From: Branchiostoma lanceolatum
Taxonomy: Eukaryota > Chordata > Leptocardii > Amphioxiformes > Branchiostomatidae
Assembly (NCBI RefSeq): GCF_035083965.1
Contig: NC_089728.1
Coordinates: 23,277,881 to 23,341,880, forward strand
Length of the DNA: 64,000 nucleotides
Reading direction: 5' to 3'
Shown here: positions 45,501 through 51,480 of the stretch, in pieces
How positions within the stretch are numbered: position 1 is the stretch's first letter
Layout: every line of letters begins with the position of its first letter
Made by a program: the position numbers and the translations under genes
Notes under the pieces: model-generated
The model's database searches: none
Seen by the model: the letters and a program-made list of their open reading frames with translations, nothing else
Told to the model about the DNA's origin: nothing

Positions 45501-46772
45501 CTAAGACTGAAACATTTTGAAAACACAATGTTATCAAGACAGCTGAAAAGAAACTTTATAAAATTTTTATTTCATTTTATTGCTTTGAGACACAGTTAAA
45601 GGGGAACTCAACTCCAGAAGTACATCACACTCACTCGCTCACTATCCGGTAACATGTAACGTTAGGTGTTATGTTCTAAAAGAATTAAGATTGTTATGAA
45701 TGCAAAATCAACAAATTAGATTTATGCAATTTCATAACACATCAACAAAGAAAATTTGATAGACCATTAGAATCCAGAATAGTCACCCCCCATGCAGGTC
45801 CTTTTTGGTATCTACATGTAAGTATCCCGGTTCCAATGAGATTATTGCCAAAGACCCAAAGTTAACATATAGCCCAAAGCAAGAGGAGATTTGTTAATTC
45901 ACACACTACACTATTCCCACTACAATCATATGAAAGTCTCATCCGTGAATAGTTTCATCAGGTTGGTAAGTCACTGAATAAAAAGACTCTTTGTACACAG
46001 CCAAGACAGTGATTTATTCAACTGACGTTTCACTGACCCTCTGTCACCTTCCTTCAGGGCAGTTCTGACTGGTTCACTTTTCACTGCAGCACAGGTGTCG
46101 CTGCTTATACACTTTTGTAACGTTAGATGCGTTCCCAAACGCTGTAACAGGGAACAGACGTTAATTTGCACTGATTTGCCTGACAATTATGTATATAATA
46201 TTACACTCCTGTATGTTTGGGACTGCATTGTATATACCGTCCCCTGTAACAGTAAATCTCTCCTGGACTTCTTAAGATCATTGATTCCCCACTTTTCTGA
46301 GGGAACTCTATTGGAGTCTTAAGCATGGGAGCTAAGGAGATGATTACCAGAGATCATCAACAGTTTTCGGCCCAAAGCAATGATGTTGCCAAGGCTAAAA
46401 TTGATCAACAGGTGTCCACAAACATGCTAAATTTGTACTGAAAAGTGATTTTCTAAATCAGTGACTTTATGAGAATATGGAGTGATACTCAGGGAACTGT
46501 ACAGCGGGGTGTTGCAATGAAATAAAATGAAGCAATGGTTTCCTTTGTGCAATTGCCTCAATAGCTTTGTACAAATTGTATATACTGTAACTGTTTGTGA
46601 CATCTTTTTTAGTCATCGTTTTAAATTGTAAGTAAGTCATCTGAAATTGATGACTATACATACAAATGTAGGTACCAATAGCCACAAATGTCCGATACAT
46701 GTTATTTTTCCTTGATGTGTCCCCAGAGTGAGGAGTCTACGACATCACATCACCCCGGCAGACATCCTGTAA
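9557..46772 (+). CDS. GPATCH1: GPATCH1, G-patch domain-containing protein 1 (20 exons, 900 aa)
   Basis: Exons: 9557-9623, 17213-17344, 18513-18598, 21740-21894, 29951-30054, 30626-30684, 32714-32917, 33615-33735, 34105-34187, 35257-35401, 36067-36224, 36999-37122, 37632-37795, 38190-38317, 39025-39295, 39958-40228, 42117-42239, 43383-43492, 45273-45424, 46727-46772. All phases join to 2,703 nt with no internal stop. The start is the ATG of [10 protein letters not shown], which matches the family N-terminus. Residues 46-77 (RFHGAF.GGFSAGY...[12 protein letters not shown]) are the conserved N-terminal block. The G-patch lies at about residues 150-182, in exon 5. Other family marks are [10 protein letters not shown] (exon 8), [11 protein letters not shown] (exon 13) and [20 protein letters not shown] (exon 14). 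The tail (about 799-885) is Lys/His-rich and then Ser/Glu-rich. Vertebrate GPATCH1 is about 930 aa and is a nuclear, spliceosome-associated protein; G-patches commonly activate DEAH helicases. The least certain choices are the exon 8 donor and the exon 17 acceptor. Confidence 0.93.
10420..11815 (-). repeat. Tandem array, about 100-bp unit, reverse-orientation arm
   Basis: About 13 diverged units. Each contains the near-palindrome TTGGGTCA, six bases, TGACCCAA, and the conserved strings CCGTGCCTATATGGGTGTAC, ACACGCCC and GAGAAGGCAAGG. It is the inverted counterpart of the array at 12,560-14,935. Confidence 0.88.
11816..12045. mobile_element. Small insertion flanked by TTAA inside the array
   Basis: One array unit is interrupted. 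It reads ...CGCCC TTAAG, then about 225 bp of unrelated sequence rich in TCGGCC and GGCCGA, then TTTAAG AAGGCAAGG, where the unit resumes. A TTAA on both sides suggests a piggyBac- or Kolobok-type target duplication. The termini share only a short CGTCA inverted match, so assignment is weak. Confidence 0.45.
12560..14935 (+). repeat. Tandem array, about 100-bp unit, forward-orientation arm
   Basis: About 24 units with the order GAATTGGGTCATTCCATTG, ACCCAAT, TCAACCTTGCCTTCTCAAGG, GCGTGTGTACACCCATATAG, GCACGGACGTCAAACGGAAA. The hairpin TTGGGTCA/TGACCCAA is kept in nearly every unit. The right boundary is abrupt, at GAATTGGGTC followed by unrelated exon-like sequence. Confidence 0.9.
14936..15128 (-). 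pseudogene. Exon-like coding fragment captured inside the foldback element
   Basis: Read on the - strand from about 15,125, an open frame gives a hydrophilic, protein-like sequence with a CxxC motif ([10 protein letters not shown]), then [20 protein letters not shown] and [13 protein letters not shown]. It is preceded by a stop and by GGGTGCCCAG, which looks like a 3' splice site. It then runs straight into the tandem array. It could be a captured host exon or a transposase remnant. I do not recognise the family. Confidence 0.4.
15658..16758 (-). mobile_element. Complete Helentron-like element, reverse orientation, in GPATCH1 intron 1
   Basis: Near-duplicate of the 6,673-7,820 copy. On the - strand it starts with the ACCTTC...GAAGGT hairpin (16,758-16,742). 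It ends with GGCAAAGGT followed by ATGAGGTCGTGGAACTCT at 15,689-15,660. The body has the same ATGCAAAT/ATTTGCAT blocks and two GGGGGCCC blocks. Confidence 0.65.
16827..16932. repeat. 39-bp inverted repeat hairpin
   Basis: Arms 16,827-16,865 and 16,894-16,932 are inverse complements with one apparent mismatch, separated by 28 nt. Each contains GTTTCAAATTTTTCACCTGA or its complement, next to a GA(T/C)GTCA motif. The loop carries a third TATGACGTCAGTGTT string. Confidence 0.85.
17660..18540 (+). repeat. 89-bp minisatellite, 10 units, each carrying the exon 3 acceptor
   Basis: Units begin at 17,660 and recur exactly every 89 bp to 18,461. Each contains CTTTACCTGCAG followed by GATGGACACCTGCCACG, which is the GPATCH1 intron 2 acceptor plus the first ~28 nt of exon 3. 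The last unit flows into the true exon at 18,513. AG acceptors therefore stand at 17,711 and every 89 bp to 18,512. Splicing to an upstream copy would read WTPATFVS and then non-family sequence, ending in a stop within one to two units. Confidence 0.95.
18930..20274 (+). mobile_element. Complete Helentron-like element (ATCTCCATG type) in GPATCH1 intron 3
   Basis: The left end is a hairpin: ATCTCCAT stem, GAAAA loop, ATGGAGAT stem. It is followed by a GT/GTTT microsatellite and CATAACTCAAGAACC. The right end is CATGGAGAT (20,243-20,251) followed by ATGAGGTCGTGGAACTCTTG. The left terminus is preceded by T and the right end runs into T. The body has ATGCAAAT/ATTTGCAT blocks. It is interrupted by a LINE fragment at 19,173-19,473. 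Confidence 0.68.
19173..19473 (+). mobile_element. 5'-truncated non-LTR retrotransposon with 13-bp target duplication
   Basis: The insert is flanked by ATGACCTGGATGT at 19,160-19,172 and 19,474-19,486. The sister element at 24,097-25,125 shows the empty site once. The insert encodes the last ~90 residues of a reverse-transcriptase polyprotein ([20 protein letters not shown], then [16 protein letters not shown], a C-terminal cysteine motif common in LINE ORF2). The stop is at about 19,466 and the tail is a short ATG repeat. Clade not assigned. Confidence 0.88.
20356..20843. mobile_element. 488-bp non-autonomous DNA transposon, CAGGGTGCAAAATAC termini
   Basis: It starts CAGGGTGCAAAATAC and ends GTATTTTGCACCCTG, flanked by CAAAG on both sides (20,351-20,355 and 20,844-20,848). 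The sequence GGTTGC/GCAACC recurs just inside both ends. There is no transposase frame. The CAGGG terminus is hAT-like, but the apparent 5-bp duplication is shorter than the usual 8 bp. Confidence 0.75.
20849..21560 (+). mobile_element. Degenerate LINE 3' fragment (CR1/L2-like reverse transcriptase end)
   Basis: The frame near 20,910-21,055 reads a C-terminal RT segment of the type DYCSPVWS...[16 protein letters not shown] later, differently framed piece reads [14 protein letters not shown] near 21,260. Both are typical of the CR1/L2/Rex region after the polymerase. Stops and frame changes make it dead. The 3' flank (GGAAGACTAGCGGTGTGCC) looks like the untranslated end. Confidence 0.65.
21875..22208 (+). 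repeat. 42-bp minisatellite, 8 units, each carrying the exon 4 donor
   Basis: The unit is GACCTTATCATACCTGCCAG (the last 20 nt of GPATCH1 exon 4) followed by GTAATTATCATGTCCTCCAC and AG. Units begin at 21,875 and repeat every 42 bp. Each holds a full 5' splice site (CCAG|GTAATT or GTACTT) and an acceptor-like CTCCACAG. The first donor, at 21,895, is taken as real. Because 42 is a multiple of three, later donors would stay in frame, but the first GTAATT unit introduces a TAA. Confidence 0.95.
22705..22870. repeat. CCTGCAGG-rich simple palindromic cluster (left copy)
   Basis: Dense repeats of CCTGCAGGAATTCCTGCAG, self-complementary at every step. The inverted partner lies at 29,250-29,430 with the same flank (TCATGAATATTCATTTTGAA and complement). 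Confidence 0.85.
24097..25125 (+). mobile_element. Complete Helentron-like element (ATCTCCATG type) in GPATCH1 intron 4
   Basis: Same architecture as 18,930-20,274: left hairpin ATCTCCAT/ATGGAGAT, a GT microsatellite, CATAACTCAAGAACC, several ATGCAAAT blocks, and right end CATGGAGAT (25,094-25,102) then TTGAGGTCGTGGAACTCTTG. It preserves the empty target of the LINE insert seen in the sister copy. Confidence 0.68.
25244..25292. repeat. Hairpin with TATCAAGGAGGTT arms
   Basis: The arms TATCAAGGAGGTT-GAAATAGG and CCTATTC-TAACCTCCTTGATA are inverse complements with a small offset and a short loop. The AAGGAGGTT core recurs around 25.4, 26.0, 26.3, 26.5, 27.9, 28.3 and 60.6 kb. Confidence 0.8.
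25845..25945. repeat. Hairpin bounded by TCCAAGCAGAGGTT
   Basis: The left arm runs TCCAAGCAGAGGTT then AGGGGTGGCCGCAATTTT. The right arm runs AAAATTGCGGCCACCAC and ends AAACCTCTACTTGCAGA. A diverged copy with AAACCTCTGCTTGGA lies at 28,300-28,396 in the opposite arm of the large inverted repeat. Confidence 0.7.
26063..26170. repeat. Imperfect palindrome with GATAGCCCCGACC arms
   Basis: GGAGATTATGATAGCCCCGA followed by CC is mirrored by GGTCGGGGCTATCGTAATCT followed by CC, with a diverged centre. Confidence 0.75.
26587..26784. repeat. About 200-bp palindrome with ~90-bp arms
   Basis: The left arm runs from CCAGTCTCTGCGCGATGGCT through CAGGGGTAGTCCGCTATAC. The right arm is its diverged inverse (GCATAGCGGACTACCCCTGG through CGCACGGAGACTGG). 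The TACTATTTTCCCAGC end string recurs at 60,635. Confidence 0.8.
27214..27657. mobile_element. 444-bp MITE, CATGCCCGTAGCCAGG termini, TCAAA duplication
   Basis: It starts CATGCCCGTAGCCAGG and ends CCTGGCTACGGGCATG, flanked by TCAAA on both sides (27,209-27,213 and 27,658-27,662). Inside are a GAGCGCCGCAGGCGCGAG motif and a 90-bp direct repeat starting ATTGAACCTTCTGA (27,353 and 27,535). I recall this terminus as common in invertebrate genomes. No coding region. Confidence 0.8.
27922..27955. repeat. 34-nt perfect hairpin flanked by TCAGT
   Basis: The 16-nt arms CCAAGGAGGTTTAATC and GATTAAACCTCCTTGG face a 2-nt centre. TCAGT stands on both sides, like a small target duplication. Confidence 0.85.
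28448..28502. repeat. Perfect 23-bp-arm hairpin
   Basis: 28,448-28,470 (CTGAGTGTCATCCTGTTTCA, then GTT) and 28,480-28,502 are exact inverse complements around a 9-nt loop. Confidence 0.9.
29250..29430. repeat. CCTGCAGG-rich cluster (right, inverted copy)
   Basis: Inverted partner of 22,705-22,870, including the flank TTCAAAATGAATATTCATGA. Confidence 0.85.
29951..30054 (+). CDS. GPATCH1: GPATCH1 exon 5, encodes the G-patch core
   Basis: The acceptor TTGTTGTCAG and donor GAAG|GTGAAC bound a 104-nt exon reading [20 protein letters not shown] then [14 protein letters not shown]. The glycine pattern (GxxLLxKMGWxxGxGIG) is the G-patch consensus. It lies alone between an 8-kb repeat-filled intron 4 and a short intron 5, so it is easily missed by gene finders. 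Confidence 0.93.
30626..30684 (+). CDS. GPATCH1: GPATCH1 exon 6 with a tandem (NAGNAG) acceptor
   Basis: The acceptor reads TTCTTCAGCAG, so splicing can begin at 30,626 or 30,629 and the two forms differ by one alanine codon. The exon encodes [15 protein letters not shown], which aligns with the YGCALPPG block of vertebrate GPATCH1. The donor GAG|GTGAGA is followed within ~40 nt by the 41-bp minisatellite. Confidence 0.88.
30720..32698 (+). repeat. 41-bp minisatellite filling GPATCH1 intron 6
   Basis: About 45 units of the type ACATAACCACATGTCTCTGT, CCTTGGTACTAAACCCTCCC, C, with variable C-runs in the later units. It begins just after exon 6 and stops 16 nt before exon 7. It contains an embedded partial duplicate of exon 7 at 32,108-32,177. 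Open frames on both strands are products of the repeat. Confidence 0.95.
32108..32177 (+). pseudogene. GPATCH1: Decoy copy of GPATCH1 exon 7 (first 70 nt) with its own acceptor
   Basis: CTTTTTATTCCATAG and the following 70 nt, encoding [20 protein letters not shown] and LPM, are identical to the start of true exon 7 at 32,714. After CCCATGT the match ends and the minisatellite resumes. If spliced in from exon 6, the frame reads ATG TAA, a stop straight after the homology. There is no donor. It is a broken duplicate carried by the minisatellite. Confidence 0.9.
33154..33385 (+). mobile_element. tRNA-derived SINE copy 1 (GPATCH1 intron 7)
   Basis: The head has A-box-like GTAGTCCAGTGCAGTAGTTG and B-box-like GAGTTTCAATCCCGGC, spaced as in a Pol III promoter. 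The body contains CCGTGGTCCACTGTTCATTG and GAGCTAGGG, shared with the copy at 51.7 kb. Confidence 0.8.
34333..34455 (+). mobile_element. tRNA-derived SINE copy 2 (GPATCH1 intron 9), truncated
   Basis: ATAGTCCAGTGGTTAGTGAC and GAGTTTGAATCCCGGC are the two internal promoter boxes. The body diverges after CTACTGGAAAGGATCTCAGT. Confidence 0.8.
35625..35815. mobile_element. Probable Tigger-like fragment
   Basis: It begins TACAGTAGAATCCGCTTAAC, TGCAC, a terminus type common in pogo/Tigger MITEs. No clear right end was found before the GT repeat, so it is probably truncated. Confidence 0.45.
35823..36010 (+). mobile_element. GT microsatellite plus truncated Helentron-like 5' part
   Basis: A (GT)n run is followed by GTCAGCATAAGTTGAGAC, TGGATGGATTGTGATGATAT and TTGGTATGAGGG. 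This is the same order as just inside the left ends at 18.95 and 24.13 kb. Confidence 0.6.
36590..36816. mobile_element. hAT-like MITE, 227 bp, copy 1 (GPATCH1 intron 11)
   Basis: It starts CAGGGCTGTCTTCAGG and ends GCAGCCCTG, flanked by GTGAAAAT and GTGAAAAG (8 bp, one mismatch). It is homologous end to end with the copy at 48,904-49,130 and has the same length. CAGGG termini with 8-bp duplications indicate the hAT superfamily. Confidence 0.9.
41287..41506. mobile_element. Mariner-type MITE, 220 bp (GPATCH1 intron 16)
   Basis: The ends CTGTTAATGCA and TGCATTTACAG are inverted and each abuts TA. The interior has CGGTGGTTTTA and GAAACCACCGTGAA strings facing each other. There is no coding frame. 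Confidence 0.8.
43646..43781. repeat. Perfect 67-bp-arm palindrome in GPATCH1 intron 18
   Basis: 43,646-43,712 and 43,715-43,781 are exact inverse complements with only GG between them. Arms begin TAATCTCCAAGCAGATCTAA. The outer motif TCTCCAAGCAGA also bounds other palindromes in this window. Transcribed as part of the GPATCH1 pre-mRNA it would fold into a fully paired hairpin. Confidence 0.95.
44013..44560 (+). repeat. 74-bp minisatellite, about 7 units (GPATCH1 intron 18)
   Basis: The unit contains CTGTACCTGAGCGAACTAGA, GCTAGAATAACATTGGGTTC and TTTTGACAGCCACATGATG. Unlike the other large minisatellites here it contains no exon boundary. It ends next to the TTAA-flanked element at 44,579. 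Confidence 0.92.
44579..45156. mobile_element. TTAA-flanked MITE, about 578 bp
   Basis: It begins TTAAAGGGGCATATTGT and ends ACAATATGCCCCTTTAA, both containing TTAA, the target of piggyBac and Kolobok types. The host CCTAGAATCCAAACC...GGTTTGGATTCCAGGC sequence lies on either side in inverted orientation. No coding frame. Confidence 0.82.
46727..46772 (+). CDS. GPATCH1: GPATCH1 exon 20, terminal coding exon
   Basis: The acceptor GTGTCCCCAG is followed by A GTG AGG AGT CTA..., reading [14 protein letters not shown] and a TAA at 46,770-46,772. It continues the LLHR end of exon 19, which matches the LLRRLKSL C-terminus of vertebrate GPATCH1. The stop codon lies in the first unit of the 45-bp minisatellite. 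Confidence 0.85.
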
Positions 46773-47815
46773 CAACCGTCGGCTGGACCTGGGAGTCCTG
46801 GTGGTTGTACCTGTAACAACCGTCAGCTGGACCTGGGCAGTCCTCCTGGTGGTTGTACCTGTAACAACCGTCAGCTGGACCTGGGCAGTCCTGGTGGTTG
46901 TACCTGTAACAACCGTCAGCTGGACCTGGGCAGTCCTGGTGGTTGTACCTGTAACAACCGTCAGCTGGACCTGGGCAGTCCTGGTGGTTGTACCTGTAAC
47001 AACCGTCAGCTGGACCTGGGCAGTCCTGGTGGTTGTACCTGTAACAACCGTCAGCTGGACCTGGGAGTCCTGGTGGTTGTACCTGTAACAACCGTCAGCT
47101 GGACCTGGGCAGTCCTCCTGGTGGTTGTACCTGTAACAACCGTCAGCTGGACCTGGGCAGTCCTGGTGGTTGTACCTGTAACAACCGTCAGCTGGACCTG
47201 GGCAGTCCTGGTGGTTGTACCTGTAACAACCGTCAGCTGGACCTGGGCAGTCCTGGTGGTTGTACCTGTAACAACCGTCAGCTGGACCTGGGCAGTCCTC
47301 CTGGTGGTTGTACCTGTAACAACCGTCAGCTGGACCTGGGCAGTCCTGGTGGTTGTACCTGTAACAACCGTCAGCTGGACCTGGGCAGTCCACCTGGTGG
47401 TTGTACCTGTAACAACCGTCAGCTGGACCTGGGCAGTCCTCCTGGTGGTTGTACCTGTAACAACCGTCAGCTGGACCTGGGCAGTCCTGGTGGTTGTACC
47501 TGTAACAACCGTCAGCTGGACCTGGGCAGTCCTGGTGGTTGTACCTGTAACAACCGTCAGCTGGACCTGGGCAGTCCTCCTGGTGGTTGTACCTGTAACA
47601 ACCGTCAGCTGGACCTGGGCAGTCCTCCTGGTGGTTGTACCTGTAACAACCGTCAGCTGGACCTGGGCAGTCCTGGTGGTTGTACCTGTAACAACCGTCG
47701 GTTGGACCTGGGCAATTCTGGTGGTTGTACCTGTAACAACCATCAGCTGGACCTGGGAGTCCTGATGGTTGTACCCGTAACAACCGTCAGCTGGACCTGG
47801 GCAGTCCTGGTGGTT
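46767..47815 (+). repeat. 45/48-bp minisatellite beginning on the GPATCH1 stop codon
   Basis: The unit is CTGTAACAACCGTCAGCTGG, ACCTGGGCAGTCCTGGTGGT, TGTAC, with a 3-bp CCT or CAC insertion in some units; about 23 copies. The first unit overlaps the end of exon 20, so each unit carries the CTGTAA of the stop. Unit lengths divisible by three leave long frames open on both strands. Confidence 0.95.
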
Positions 47816-48165
47816 AACATTGTACCTGTACCTGTGATGCCCATCCACTACATTTGTACAGTGTTCATTGGTAAAGCCACACCAATGCAGTTTCTTTGTT
47901 CTTGGACTTGCTGTCTATGCAAAAAAAGTTTTAAAAGGCCACATACCATACAAATATGAATCAACCACAAAATGCTCAAATTTTGACACCAACAGTACTC
48001 ATCTTCCCGTTTGTCAGTTTTTCCATTTATCAATGCATTAAAAGTTCAAAATTAGTTGTTTGAAATGTTAACCAGCCGTTGTGACTTCTGTGTCATCATT
48101 TGGGTCTATCTCAGGATGCCCATTTGGTTCGATTTTTATATCATTTGGCCTTCTTGCTGAAGCCT

Positions 48166-48171
48166 AATAAA
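48166..48171 (+). terminator. Candidate GPATCH1 polyadenylation signal AATAAA
   Basis: First clear AATAAA noticed downstream of the minisatellite on the + strand. Use is not shown by the sequence. Confidence 0.3.
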
Positions 48172-48903
48172 TATACCCTCTCCTCTTAATCTAGTAAACT
48201 TCACCTCAATGTTTGCATTCCTACAAAACCCATCCTGTAGATAATGTCTTCTCATTCTGTACGTACCATGTACTCCACAATCCACATTTATTTTCAATAA
48301 TGTATCTTACAAATACAGCCATTGTCCTTTTGAGGAGTATTTTTCCATTCAGAAGATGTCTTGAACCTCTGCACACCTGAATGCTGTTTGTCACCTGTCT
48401 GTGATGTTCAGAATAACAAGTCTTGTCTAGTTTCTCTTTCAACTGTAGAACCATTGGAATAAATTGACATGTACACAAAGTTTATCAGTCTTGACTGTTC
48501 CATTCAAGAGTTAGTTGTGAATTTGAGAATGATATGGGGCGCATGCAGGGGTGCCTAAGCATTTGCACAAATTTTATGAAAAACACACAAAGCACTATGC
48601 GAAACATACAAATCTTATAGAAAACAATATTTTTATGCAAACCAGCCAACTGCTGTCTGGGTCATGTGACAAAGTGGGATGCTGGTTTTTCTGATGGCGT
48701 TGACGCTCCAGAATAAGCAAGAGAGTACACAATGTAGGTCATAGGCTATTGAATACGTCTTCATGATGGTTCAGTAGAAACATACCTGCTCCCAATGCAG
48801 CGGCTGGCCTGTGTGCATAAAATAAATTCTTATGTTTTGACATTAATACATTTTCACAGTGATTCAAACATGCATTTTTCATCAAATATTTGTGAATGCC
48901 GAG

Positions 48904-49130
48904 CAGGGCTGTGTCCAGGACCCGTCCCTCCGTCCCAGGACGGAAATTTGCTTATCGTGGCGGAAAAAAAGGTCACCTTGTCCGTCCCTAAATGGGAACT
49001 TTCTGATGTAAAATTGATGAAAATGCATTTTTGTAGGCTTAAAATGACAGATTTAACAATAAAAATTTTTAATATTTAATCTTAAACAATGAGTTGGACA
49101 GAAAAAAATTCAATGCTGGAGACAGCCCTG
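48904..49130. mobile_element. hAT-like MITE, 227 bp, copy 2
   Basis: It starts CAGGGCTGTGTCCAGG and ends GAGACAGCCCTG, with a perfect 8-bp duplication ATGCCGAG at 48,896-48,903 and 49,131-49,138. Same family and same length as 36,590-36,816. Confidence 0.93.
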
Positions 49131-51480
49131 ATGCCGAGGCACATCTGACACTTTTGTACTTTGAAAAAGAAAGTCTCTCAAATAGCAGAAGTTGGGCAGT
49201 GCCGTGGGCCATCTCGTGTGAACAATGAAACCAGTAATACTTGATGAACGCACACTAGGTGAGAAAACAGTCAGAACCAACATACGCTGGGATGAAAGAT
49301 TTGTCCTGTACTCAACGTTCTGCAAGGTGTTTCTTTCAATCTTTGCAATGCTGTTTATTTTCATGGTTTACTGCTGACAAGTGATTCAGTAAATAGAACA
49401 GCTAAAGATGGCTAGCATGTCACTGATGGTTTTTAAGACAAGTATTCTTTTATTTATTCTTCAGGCCTTCTCCACACTGACTTATAGTATAGATTTTTTT
49501 TTTCATCATTAACCTTCTCCCAGCTACCTAACTCTGTAACTCTGTGCCAAATGGCTACTTCAGTGTGCTAAAGGTTACCATCACTTTTGGAACATATACA
49601 TGTATATAAATAATTGTATTACATTTTGTACATGGGTACATTAAATAAGACTTAATGTTCATTAGACATCATATAATTCCCCTTTTTTGAGATCACAGTA
49701 AGCTCAACTATGCACACTACAAGCCATGACGCAGTTTGTAAGATCACAATACATGTAGGTGTCATATATGTCATACTGTCATATTTTCCATGTTCTACAG
49801 CATGTGTTCTGAATGGCCTAGAAGTTAGTAATACCACTTTCTATAATCATCTACATGTACCTGTCCTATATTGTATATTGTACGTTTTAAGGGCCCCTAT
49901 TGTAGGATCTGAACAAGGGAAAGGTCAATCTTTGGTCATCTGCATCAGTTGAATCTACCTTTTCACGCTGCCTAATGATATTCACTGAGAGGAAGAATGC
50001 AATATGAAACATACAAACTTGTCGAATACCTAGGTAAAGGAAGGTAAAACTGAGGTAAAGAAGTCACGTAATCTTTTTGAGGCCATAGGGGCAGCAGGTT
50101 CACTGTTTTGAAAGGCAGAGCCCATCCCTCTCCATGTAAGTCAGGTACCATTTTTACACCAGGGTGGAGTGAGGAAAGTTGTGTAAGTGCCTTTCTCAAG
50201 GACAACGTCTAGCCAGGAATCCAACCTCTCGACCTCAAAACCCACAAAACGTGGCATTTGTTTGCAAATTGGCTGTTTTGGTCCAGAGTACCTGACTACC
50301 AACTGAAGGGAAAAGGTACAAGACTCATTATCAAGTGGTCAGCATGTTGCTGGGATGTATTGGGCTCTTTTACACCATCTCTCCATCCAGGAGTAGATCA
50401 ATATATAATGTACTAGTTGTCTTTTGGCCACAGATAAACACTTGATAAAGTGACAAATGCATCTGAGACGTTGTTATAAATGGAAACATAACTTGAAACT
50501 TTGTTCTGGGAAAAATTTCAAATTTTGGCAATAATTTTCTACGACTGGCTGTAATACCATCATATTACTCAGTAATGCATCATGTCTACATTCTACGACC
50601 ATTCCCTAATGCTGCTTGCCTCAAATTCACAACTATTGTGAAGACCTTTACACATTCTAGTGCTGTTCGTTCTAGTTTCACAACCATGATATACAGACTA
50701 AGACTTTGTACATCTTTACTTACTGTGTACTATTAGATACACAGAAACATCCTCACTATTAAACTACACACATTTCTTCTCTACTAGTGTCCTGAAGATG
50801 ACACCATTGTGTCTGAAATTACTTTATGTAAACTCGGAAGACAGACGTCCATAATATTCAAAGACTCTCCTAATAATATCAAGGAATAATTAGGTCTACA
50901 AGAAAGCAGCTGTTGTCAAAATAAAAAAGAAGTGAAATTCCAATATACAATGTCATGTTTGTAGCTGCAGTATAATAAGAGGATTCAAGCGCTTAGGTAT
51001 TCATCCTAAGGGCATACTTACACCAACATAAGATATGCTCCTTTAACTACACCACTGGTAATGAACAAACTCAATTTTCTGATGCAGGATTTTGCCAAGA
51101 TTTCCACTGCAAGAAAACAATGGACTTAACCAACCATAAAGAACAAGTCTTTGTCATGGAATGAGCAAATCCACCACTTATCCATGACATAACTTATGCA
51201 GAAAGGACACAACTTGGAGAGCTGTGGAGAAAATGTTGCAGAAAGCTCAAGGCGTCTTACTCATTTGATCCAGTCCTCATCGAGTCACTTGTCCTATCTG
51301 TATAAAGTTATGTAACAGAAGCGGTGGATTGACAAAGCCTGGTGATGTACAGTTTCTTGTGATGGAATCACATGTCAATCCTGCTTCAGAAGTCTACCAA
51401 CACAGATGAACTTTATAACCCAATTTTCTACTGACAGGGCAAGCGTATGAGTGTTTCAGTCTGGACAGGTGTGTTTGGAT

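Larger units (their letters stand above)
46773..51480. other. Intergenic region between convergent GPATCH1 and ATP6V0D1
   Basis: It holds the stop-codon minisatellite, a candidate AATAAA, one hAT-like MITE (48,904-49,130) and otherwise unremarkable AT-rich sequence. It probably contains both 3' UTRs. I see no further gene. Confidence 0.6.

Noticed and set aside
46737-47848. Open frames of up to 348 codons on the - strand and 230 on the + strand
   Set aside because: They are produced by a minisatellite with 45/48-bp units free of stops in several frames. No start context, splice signals or family support a protein.
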